A stretch of DNA of 13,448 bases, from positions 1 to 13,448 of the forward strand of contig NZ_JASLGE010000072.1 in the NCBI RefSeq assembly GCF_030150285.1. The letters are read 5' to 3'. The DNA is from Pseudomonas sp. GTDB taxonomy: Bacteria; Pseudomonadota; Gammaproteobacteria; Pseudomonadales; Pseudomonadaceae. The notes beneath the pieces were generated by a model, which was given only the letters and a program-made list of their open reading frames with translations, had not been told where the DNA came from and ran no database searches. This document shows positions 1 to 5,667 of the stretch, piece after piece (within the stretch, counting starts at the first letter, position 1; the number at the start of each line of letters is the position of its first letter). Made by a program: the position numbers and the translations under genes.

Positions 1-2
1 CT

Positions 3-100
3 CGTATTCCAAGGCATGATGGCTCTCCGGCGAAATAAGCTCGCCGAAAAGTGTCCACCATGTCCCCGTACACCCGTCAACCATGTGTCCGGTCTGTACA
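3..100. mobile_element. possible insertion-sequence end (remnant), cut by the window edge
   Basis: Three short motifs occur twice in direct orientation within 50 bp: GTGTCC (51-56, 85-90), CCATGT (58-63, 81-86) and GTACA (68-72, 96-100). Closely spaced direct repeats of this kind are typical of the transposase-binding ends of some IS families, such as IS21-like elements. In the third forward frame, positions 3-38 could be the last codons of an ORF (ending ...RHDGSPAK then TAA) that enters from outside the window, and a 6-bp inverted repeat (28-33 with 41-46) surrounds that stop. I cannot see a transposase or the other end, so this is a suggestion only. Confidence 0.28.
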
Positions 101-287
101 AAAGCGCAAAGTGGCCAAACGCTTATGCCCCTACCACTCGGTGCCTCGCTGTGGCTCGGCATGCCCTCACCACAGGCTTTGCTCCGTGGGCACGCCGCGA
201 TCGGCCCTCCCTGGCCGTGTCGCGGCTAACCCGGCGCGAGACCCGCGTGGCTCAAGGGGGCCCTTTAGATCAAAAGCCAGATCAACA
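101..287. repeat. gene-free block resembling a Pseudomonas intergenic repeat
   Basis: No reading frame here looks coding: the open frames have no recognisable domain and odd composition. The stretch has small internal inverted repeats, for example CCGCGA at 195-200 facing TCGCGG at 220-225, with GGCC/GGCC pairing inside. The text around 235-285 (acccgcgtggctcaaggggg, then agatcaaaagccagatcaac) resembles, from memory, repetitive intergenic sequence scattered in P. fluorescens-group genomes. That last point is recollection and was not checked against a genome. Confidence 0.35.
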
Positions 288-362
288 GATCACGAGCAAG
301 CTCGTTCCTACAAACTCTGCCATCCGTAGGAGCAGCCGGTCGACGCCCGAATGCTCGCGATC
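288..362. repeat. REPIN-like pair of inverted REP elements downstream of recJ
   Basis: Two REP-type palindromes face each other. The first (288-311) contains a perfect 6-bp stem ACGAGC / GCTCGT (292-297 with 300-305) and ends in CCTAC. The second (326-362) begins GTAGGAGC and ends in GCTCGCGATC. The outer arms GATCACGAGCA (288-298) and TGCTCGCGATC (352-362) match as inverted repeats at 10 of 11 positions, and CCTAC/GTAGG pair inside. The GTAGGAGC...GCTCGCGA pattern is the well-known Pseudomonas REP core. The pair ends 3 bp from the recJ stop codon, where it may act as the 3' structure or terminator of the recJ transcript. Confidence 0.8.
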
Positions 363-365
363 TTT

Positions 366-2075
366 TCAGCGCGGCTCGATGTGGGCAATCATCAGTTGCA
401 CGCTTTCATTGCCCCGGAACTCGTTGAGGTCGAGTTTGTAAGCCAGCTCAACCCAGCGGATGGTCGGGTTAGGCCACACTTCCCGGTCGACGCCAAAGGC
501 AATGCCGTCCAACTTGACGCTGCCGCATTCGGTCTTGAGCACCACCTTCAAATGACGCTCGCCCACGATGCGCTGCTCCACCAATTGGAACACCCCGTGA
601 AACAGTGGCTCAGGGAAATGTTGCCCCCACGGCCCCGCATTTCGCAACGCCCGCGCCAACTCCAGATGGAACTCTTCGACAGCCAAGCTGCCGTCAGACA
701 ACAGGCGCCCGGTCAGGTCTTCTTCAGTCAGTTGGCGACGGACTTCAGCATCAAACGCTTCGCAAAACACCGCAAAATTGGCCTCAGGCAAGGTCAGCCC
801 CGCAGCCATGGCATGCCCCCCGTATTTGCTGATCAATTCGGGGTGCTGGGAGGCAACCACGCTCAGCGCATCACGAATATGAAAGCCGGGTACCGAACGC
901 CCGGAGCCTTTGAGCATGCCGTCACCGGCATCGGCAAATGCAAAGGTTGGCCGGAAGTAACGCTCTTTAAGGCGCGAGGCCAAAATTCCGATCACCCCTT
1001 GGTGCCATTGCGGGTCGAAGAGGCTCAAGCCGAACGGCAAGTTGTCTACGGTCAGGTCCTTGAGCTGCGCCAGCGCTTCACGCTGCATGCCCTGTTCGAT
1101 GGATTTGCGGTCCTGGTTCATTTCGTCCAGTTGCACGGCCATCTCACGGGCCGCGTTCGCATCATCGGTGAGCAGGCATTCGATACCCAGGCTCATGTCG
1201 TCCAAACGCCCGGCGGCGTTCAGGCGTGGGCCGAGAATAAAGCCCAGGTCCGTCGACGTGATACGTGAGTGATCGCGCTTGGCCACCTCCAAAATAGCCT
1301 TGAGCCCCGGCCGCGCACGCCCTGCACGAATACGCTCAAGCCCCTGATGCACCAGAATGCGGTTGTTGGCGTCCAGTGGCACAACGTCTGCCACACTGCC
1401 CAGTGCCACCAGGTCCAACAGCTCGGCAATGTTCGGTGCCTTGCTGTGTTGATACCAACCGAGGCTATTCAAGCGCGCACGCAGAGCGATCAGGACATAG
1501 AAAATCACCCCAACGCCCGCCAGCGCCTTGCTCGGAAAGTCACAACCGGGCTGGTTGGGGTTGACGATGGCATCGGCCGCCGGCAACTCAGTGCCCGGCA
1601 AATGGTGGTCGGTGACCAGCACACTCAGCCCTGCTTTTTTTGCGGCCGCCACACCTTCAACGCTGGAGATGCCGTTGTCGACGGTGATCAGCAACTGCGG
1701 GTGCCGGGTCAGGGCCACTTCGACGATTTCAGGCGTCAGGCCGTAGCCGTACTCAAAACGGTTGGGGACCAGGTAATCAACATGCGCCGCCCCCAGCAAG
1801 CGCAGGCCAAGCAAACCCACCGTACTGGCGGTTGCACCGTCCGCATCAAAGTCGCCGACGATGAGAATGCGTTGGCGCTGCTCTAGCGCGATCACCAGTA
1901 AATCCACAGCAGCATCGATACCCTTGAGCTGCTGGTACGGAATCAGCCGTGCCAGGCTCTTGTCCAGCTCGGCTTGCGACTGTACGCCGCGCGCCGCATA
2001 CAAGCGGGTCAACAGGGTTGGCATTTCGCCCAAAAAAGGCAGCGTCTCGGGTAATGGGCGGGGTTCGATGCGCAT
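366..2075 (-). CDS. recJ: single-stranded-DNA-specific exonuclease RecJ
   Basis: RecJ degrades single-stranded DNA 5' to 3' in RecF-pathway recombination, mismatch repair and base excision repair, in the cytoplasm. The protein is 569 aa, close to the E. coli length of about 577. Landmarks in order: DHH-family motif I GDFDADG (74-80), the VDNG motif (132-135), the DHH triad at 156-158 (VTDHHLPG), the ALGSVADVVPL segment (224-234), GPRLNAAGR (282-290), the DHHA1 signature GGHAMAAG (419-426), and a C-terminal OB-like domain from about 460. All metal-binding motifs are intact. The ATG at 2075 fits the usual N-terminus (MRIEPRPLP), although its ribosome binding site is weak. The gene lies 42 bp downstream of yaeQ on the same strand and is probably co-transcribed. 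In E. coli recJ directly follows xerD-dsbC; here about 8.8 kb separates it from dsbC. Confidence 0.97.
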   Translation of the reverse strand: MRIEPRPLPETLPFLGEMPTLLTRLYAARGVQSQAELDKSLARLIPYQQLKGIDAAVDLLVIALEQRQRILIVGDFDADGATASTVGLLGLRLLGAAHVDYLVPNRFEYGYGLTPEIVEVALTRHPQLLITVDNGISSVEGVAAAKKAGLSVLVTDHHLPGTELPAADAIVNPNQPGCDFPSKALAGVGVIFYVLIALRARLNSLGWYQHSKAPNIAELLDLVALGSVADVVPLDANNRILVHQGLERIRAGRARPGLKAILEVAKRDHSRITSTDLGFILGPRLNAAGRLDDMSLGIECLLTDDANAAREMAVQLDEMNQDRKSIEQGMQREALAQLKDLTVDNLPFGLSLFDPQWHQGVIGILASRLKERYFRPTFAFADAGDGMLKGSGRSVPGFHIRDALSVVASQHPELISKYGGHAMAAGLTLPEANFAVFCEAFDAEVRRQLTEEDLTGRLLSDGSLAVEEFHLELARALRNAGPWGQHFPEPLFHGVFQLVEQRIVGERHLKVVLKTECGSVKLDGIAFGVDREVWPNPTIRWVELAYKLDLNEFRGNESVQLMIAHIEPR

Positions 2076-2117
2076 AAACGAAAGGGGAATCTCTTGAGGT
2101 ATGAAGAATGCGGTGGG

Positions 2118-2660
2118 TTAACCGCGTTCGCCCAGCAGCCATTGCAACTGAACTTCATGCTGGCCACGGTCGTCGGTCACAAAAATCGTGCCTTCGCTGA
2201 TCATCACATCCCACTTGATCACCCGCGGCATATCTTTGGCGAGCACTTCCAGTACGTCTTGCGGGACGGCTGCAATGTTGACGTTCTTCAGGTTTTTGAC
2301 CGCAGGCACCACCTTCCCTTCCCACACACGCAGGCTGCCATAGGCCAGTAAGCTGGTGCGTTCGGTACGGCGTGAACACCAGGTCAGGCGGTCGACATCA
2401 GGCTGGCCCACTTCGATCCAGTGCAGCACGCGGTCATCAAGGCTTTTTTCCCACAGTGCAGGCTCATCTACATCTGAAAGACCACGACCAAAAGACAACT
2501 GTTCGCTGTACCAGAGGGCATAGGCCAGAAGGCGCACAGTCATGCGCTCTTCGGTTTCCGAAGGGTGACGTGCGATGGTCTGCTTGACGCTTTCATAAAC
2601 CCCACGGTCAAGGTCGGTGAGGTTGAGTTCAAACTTGTAGGTCGTGGACGGCTGGGCCAT
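2118..2660 (-). CDS. yaeQ: YaeQ family protein (PD-(D/E)XK nuclease-like fold)
   Basis: A 180-aa cytoplasmic protein of the YaeQ family, which is widespread in Gammaproteobacteria. Its fold is a variant of the PD-(D/E)XK nuclease fold and its molecular role is unsettled. Family hallmarks visible are the start TYKFELNLTDLDRGVYE (7-23), the ERMTVRLLAYALWY helix (38-51), and the acidic pair SDVDEPALW (62-70) and WIEVGQPD (81-88), which hold the presumed active-site positions. The reading frame is open to 2714, but the extra 18 residues are unlike the family. The ATG at 2660 gives the usual length and has AAGAAG about 7 nt upstream, so I chose it. It precedes recJ by 42 bp and is divergent from the CoA-transferase gene. 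Confidence 0.93.
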   Translation of the reverse strand: MAQPSTTYKFELNLTDLDRGVYESVKQTIARHPSETEERMTVRLLAYALWYSEQLSFGRGLSDVDEPALWEKSLDDRVLHWIEVGQPDVDRLTWCSRRTERTSLLAYGSLRVWEGKVVPAVKNLKNVNIAAVPQDVLEVLAKDMPRVIKWDVMISEGTIFVTDDRGQHEVQLQWLLGERG

Positions 2661-2834
2661 GAACGGGCTTCTTGATACGGAATAAGGAGCCAAGTCTAAC
2701 CGATACGCCATCAATCAACGAATCCCTGACAGCACGGCACGCGAGCCAGACCTCATATTCAAAAGCAGCGGCAGGATTTGTGCGGTCACCTATGCTAAAA
2801 GGCTCTACTCGCACGTACAGGACAAGGACTACTC
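2661..2834. promoter_or_regulatory. divergent intergenic region between yaeQ and the CoA-transferase gene
   Basis: This 174-bp gap must carry the start signals for both yaeQ-recJ (minus) and the CoA-transferase gene (plus). A TATGCT hexamer at 2791-2796 is a possible plus-strand -10 box, but I find no convincing -35 box at the right spacing. The plus-strand Shine-Dalgarno AAGGA at 2824-2828 sits 6 nt before the ATG. I see no clear operator or inverted repeat. Confidence 0.4.
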
Positions 2835-4034
2835 ATGCCGCTCGCCGCCAAACCACTTTCGGGCCTTAAGGTCGTCGAACTCGGCACCTTGATCGCGGGA
2901 CCCTTCGCATCACGTATCTGCGCCGAATTTGGTGCCCATGTGATCAAGGTCGAATCCCCCGATGGCGGCGACCCGTTACGCAAGTGGCGCAAGCTGTACG
3001 AAGGCACCTCCCTGTGGTGGTTTGTGCAGGCGCGCAACAAGAAATCCCTGACCCTGAACCTTAAGCACCCGGATGGCTTGGCTATCCTCAAAGCGTTGCT
3101 GGCGGATGCCGATATACTGATCGAGAACTTCCGTCCTGGCGTACTCGAAAAACTCGGCCTGAGTTGGGAAACGCTGCACGCGCTGAACCCAAAACTGGTG
3201 ATGGTACGCCTGTCGGGCTTTGGCCAGACCGGGCCGATGAAGGACCAGCCGGGCTTTGGTGCCGTCGGTGAATCAATGGGCGGGCTGCGCTACATTACGG
3301 GCTTTGAGGATCGCCCGCCGGTACGCACGGGCATCTCGATTGGCGACTCCATTGCCGCGCTGTGGGGCGTGATTGGCGCGCTGATGGCTTTACGGCATCG
3401 TGAGGTGAATGGCGGGCAGGGCCAAGTCGTTGATGTCGCGCTCTACGAAGCGATTTTCGCCATGATGGAAAGCATGGTGCCCGAGTTCGATGTGTTCGGT
3501 TTTATTCGCGAGCGCACGGGCAACATCATGCCGGGGATCACACCGTCCTCCATTCATACCAGCCTTGACGGCAAGCACGTACAGATCGGGGCCAATGGCG
3601 ACGCTATCTTCAAGCGTTTTATGCTGGAGATCGGGCGCGATGACCTGGCCAATGACCCCCTTTTGGCCAGCAATGATGGCCGCGACAGTCGACGTGATGA
3701 GCTGTATGGCGTTATTGACCGCTGGGTCGGCGCACTGCCGCTGGAGGCGGTGCTTGGGCACCTGAACGCAGCCCAAGTCCCGGCCAGCCGTATTTTCTCG
3801 GCACAGGACATGTTCACTGACCCACAATTCCTCGCCCGCGAGATGTTTTTGCAGGCCAATTTGCCCGATGGCAAAGCATTCAAAATGCCCGGCATCGTGC
3901 CCAAACTGTCAGACACACCCGGCACTGCTGACTGGGTAGGGCCCGAGTTGGGGGCGCACAACCATGAAGTGCTGAGTGAGCTGGGTTACGACGCTGACGC
4001 CATTGCGAACCTGAAACAGACGGGTGCCATTTAG
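2835..4034 (+). CDS. CaiB/BaiF family CoA-transferase (class III)
   Basis: Class III CoA-transferases move coenzyme A between carboxylic acids through an aspartyl-CoA thioester intermediate and work as interlocked dimers in the cytoplasm. The protein is 399 aa, normal for the family. Visible hallmarks are LSGLKVVELGTLIAGPFA (8-25), the GAHVIKVE strand (33-40), the ENFRPGVLEKLGL segment (97-109), RLSGFGQTGP (125-134) and the GDS motif with the probable nucleophile Asp171, followed by GQGQVVDVALYEA (194-206). The start has a good Shine-Dalgarno. No acyl-CoA dehydrogenase, ligase or lyase is adjacent, so the substrate cannot be read from context; dicarboxylic acids such as succinate, glutarate or mesaconate are common for relatives. 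The SBP-type gene follows after 51 bp on the same strand. Confidence 0.92.
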   Translation: MPLAAKPLSGLKVVELGTLIAGPFASRICAEFGAHVIKVESPDGGDPLRKWRKLYEGTSLWWFVQARNKKSLTLNLKHPDGLAILKALLADADILIENFRPGVLEKLGLSWETLHALNPKLVMVRLSGFGQTGPMKDQPGFGAVGESMGGLRYITGFEDRPPVRTGISIGDSIAALWGVIGALMALRHREVNGGQGQVVDVALYEAIFAMMESMVPEFDVFGFIRERTGNIMPGITPSSIHTSLDGKHVQIGANGDAIFKRFMLEIGRDDLANDPLLASNDGRDSRRDELYGVIDRWVGALPLEAVLGHLNAAQVPASRIFSAQDMFTDPQFLAREMFLQANLPDGKAFKMPGIVPKLSDTPGTADWVGPELGAHNHEVLSELGYDADAIANLKQTGAI

Positions 4035-4085
4035 GCCGCACGGCTCACCTCTTTTAATAAGTGGCTGCGAAAGGAAATCAGCACA

Positions 4086-4970
4086 ATGACTAACCGCTGG
4101 AAGTGGCGAGGCATTTGTACGGCGCTGATCACGTCAATGTGTGTGATGTGGGCTCCTGACAGCCTGTCAGCAGAAAAACTTGTCTGGCTGATGCGCGACC
4201 TCCCGCCCCTGTCGGTGCATGAGGGGCCAAAGAAAGGTCAAGGCGTCATCGACCAACTGATGCCCATGCTGATTGCCAGCTTGCCGCACTATGAGCACAT
4301 TATGCTGCGGGTTAACCGGGCACGCGCCTCCCAGATGCTCGAAAGCCCGACACTGACCTGTGACCCGCTTTTGTTATGGAACGCCAGGCGCGCCAACCGG
4401 ATTGCCTACTCCAACCCGATTATCGGTTTACACAGCAACGGCCTTGTCATTCGCCGCCAAGACCAGCCACGGATTGAGGCCTTTATCCACGAAGGCTCCG
4501 TGGATTTGCCGGCCTTGCTGAACGCCCAGACCTTGAAGCTCGGCATCGTCGCCAAACGCAGCTACGGGGAGTGGATCGACGAACAATTGATGCAGGGTAC
4601 CGAGAGCCAAATTGTTACGCATTACGGCAATGACGCGTCAGGCAACCTGTTGCAAATGCTGAAAGCGGGTCGACTGCAAACAATGCTGGGGTATTGGCCT
4701 GAGATACAGTCCAAGGCCAACCAACTGGGATTGTTACCGGAAGATCTGGTTTTTTATCCCATCAAAGGGGCTCCGACCTACCAGCCCATTTACATCGGGT
4801 GTTCGAACACACATGAGGGCCGCGAGATCATTCGCGGCATCAATACCGTGTTGACCAACATCAACCTGGACACATTGATGAATGTGGAAGCGCAGACGTT
4901 CAACACAGAACAATTGCGCGACGAACATACTGAGGTTCAGCCGTCGCTTGAGGGGGGTGATTTAAATTAA
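4086..4970 (+). CDS. secreted solute-binding-type protein, family 3-like (TIGR02285-like)
   Basis: A 294-aa protein with a clear N-terminal signal peptide: positive start MTNRWKWR, hydrophobic core, and a likely cleavage after LSA at residue 29. The mature part resembles periplasmic substrate-binding proteins of the SBP_bac_3 fold, close to the TIGR02285 group found in Pseudomonas. Supporting segments are LVWLMRDLPPLSVHEGP (32-48), the region RANRIAYSNPIIG (101-113), and KLGIVAKRSYGEWID near 152-166, which would start the second lobe. It lacks any adjacent permease or ATPase gene, so it may sense or bind rather than serve transport. Shine-Dalgarno AAGGA at 4071-4075 lies 10 nt from the ATG. 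It follows the CoA-transferase by 51 bp with no clear terminator between them, so co-transcription is possible. The ligand is unknown. Confidence 0.78.
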   Translation: MTNRWKWRGICTALITSMCVMWAPDSLSAEKLVWLMRDLPPLSVHEGPKKGQGVIDQLMPMLIASLPHYEHIMLRVNRARASQMLESPTLTCDPLLLWNARRANRIAYSNPIIGLHSNGLVIRRQDQPRIEAFIHEGSVDLPALLNAQTLKLGIVAKRSYGEWIDEQLMQGTESQIVTHYGNDASGNLLQMLKAGRLQTMLGYWPEIQSKANQLGLLPEDLVFYPIKGAPTYQPIYIGCSNTHEGREIIRGINTVLTNINLDTLMNVEAQTFNTEQLRDEHTEVQPSLEGGDLN

Positions 4971-4983
4971 AAAAACACAAAAA

Positions 4984-5017
4984 AAACCCCGAGCAGTGGG
5001 GAGACAACTCGGGGTTT
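4984..5017. terminator. intrinsic terminator between two convergent gene pairs
   Basis: A 10-bp perfect stem AAACCCCGAG (4984-4993) pairs with CTCGGGGTTT (5008-5017) around a 14-nt loop. On the minus strand it is followed by a long T-rich tract (complement of 4971-4986), so it should stop the receiver-gene transcript strongly. On the plus strand only TTT follows, but it lies 14 bp after the stop of the solute-binding gene and may work in that direction too. Confidence 0.85.
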
Positions 5018-5130
5018 AACAAGGTCACGATGACCTGCTCAACAACCTACAAGCATCGGAGCAAAATGCTTAAGGCTGCTGATGAAATCTCTGACACTGA
5101 TTCCCTATAAATGGTTCCCGACAGGTGCAA

Positions 5131-5535
5131 TCAATTCGCACTATCGGGCTCAGCTCGCTGATAACCATTGAGCAATAGCTCCAGCCCGGCCAATGTCACT
5201 GGCTTGCTCAGGCACCCCAACACCTCGAGCCCCTCCTGGCGGGCAGCATAGGCAACTTTCTCCAGGATATGAGGGGCGGCACAGCTCAGAATAATCAACG
5301 CCTGCGCCTCCCGCTTGAGCGCCAGTTCGTGAATGAGTTCCAAGCCGGACACCCCCTCCAGAAAAAGATCACAAATAGCCACATCAATAGCCCCGCGCTT
5401 GGCCAGCGAGCTGCGAGCCGACTCAACGCTTTCGGCCACCAGAACATCAAAAATATGAAAAGCATTCAGCATCTGGTGCAACACCATGAGCTGAAAGGGG
5501 TTGTCTTCAAGAATTAAAACTTTCAGGGAGCGCAT
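5131..5535 (-). CDS. stand-alone response-regulator receiver (REC) protein
   Basis: A 134-aa protein that is only a CheY-like receiver domain. The canonical residues are present: acidic pair Glu10/Asp11 (LILEDNPFQ), phospho-acceptor Asp56 (VAICDLFLEG), Ser84 at the Thr/Ser switch position (LSCA) and Lys111-Pro112 (LSKP). It should therefore be phosphorylatable. The sequence resembles the N-terminal receiver of RocR-like (REC-EAL) regulators, but only about 15 residues follow the domain and there is no EAL, helix-turn-helix or other output. The frame is open upstream to a TTG at 5658, but that extension uses rare codons and matches no domain. The ATG at 5535 starts right before the first receiver strand and has AAGG about 6 nt upstream. 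It lies 132 bp downstream of the sensor gene on the same strand. Confidence 0.88.
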   Translation of the reverse strand: MRSLKVLILEDNPFQLMVLHQMLNAFHIFDVLVAESVESARSSLAKRGAIDVAICDLFLEGVSGLELIHELALKREAQALIILSCAAPHILEKVAYAARQEGLEVLGCLSKPVTLAGLELLLNGYQRAEPDSAN

Positions 5536-5667
5536 CAGGGGCCTTTGGGACGTAACGCGTGTTGACTTGGGGGGCTCGACTCTAGTTTGATTTCTTAAGA
5601 AACAACATAAGATCGTTCTGAAAGAAATGCAGGAAATTTCACTAAGCAAAATAGGCAAAGCGATATA
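5536..5667 (-). promoter_or_regulatory. AT-rich spacer upstream of the receiver gene, with a 12-bp palindrome
   Basis: Most of this 132-bp spacer is clearly more AT-rich than its neighbours and does not look coding. It holds a perfect 12-bp palindrome TTTCTTAAGAAA at 5591-5602, centred about 61 bp before the receiver ATG, and an 8-bp palindrome GATATATC at 5662-5669 that overlaps the sensor stop codon. These are plausible protein-binding or promoter sites, so the receiver may be transcribed separately from the sensor. I find no consensus -35/-10 pair. Confidence 0.4.

Noticed and set aside
288..362. CRISPR-like repeat array
   Set aside because: There are only two elements, they are in inverted orientation, and there is no regular spacer. 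They are REP palindromes.
16..441. Plus-strand frame of 141 aa at the left edge
   Set aside because: It crosses repeat sequence, the REPIN and the 3' end of recJ. Its composition is rich in Arg, Pro and Ser with no recognisable domain, so it is not a gene.
351..1268. Long plus-strand frames opposite recJ (351-1268, 1269-1886)
   Set aside because: They are antisense shadows of recJ, as are the long frames opposite thrC (8309-9196), hom (9907-10818), dsbC and xerD. High third-position GC keeps such frames open, and none shows a domain.
5536..5658. A longer receiver protein starting at TTG 5658 (175 aa)
   Set aside because: The extra 41 residues are rich in rare codons and match no domain. The ATG at 5535 begins immediately before the first receiver strand and has a usable ribosome binding site.
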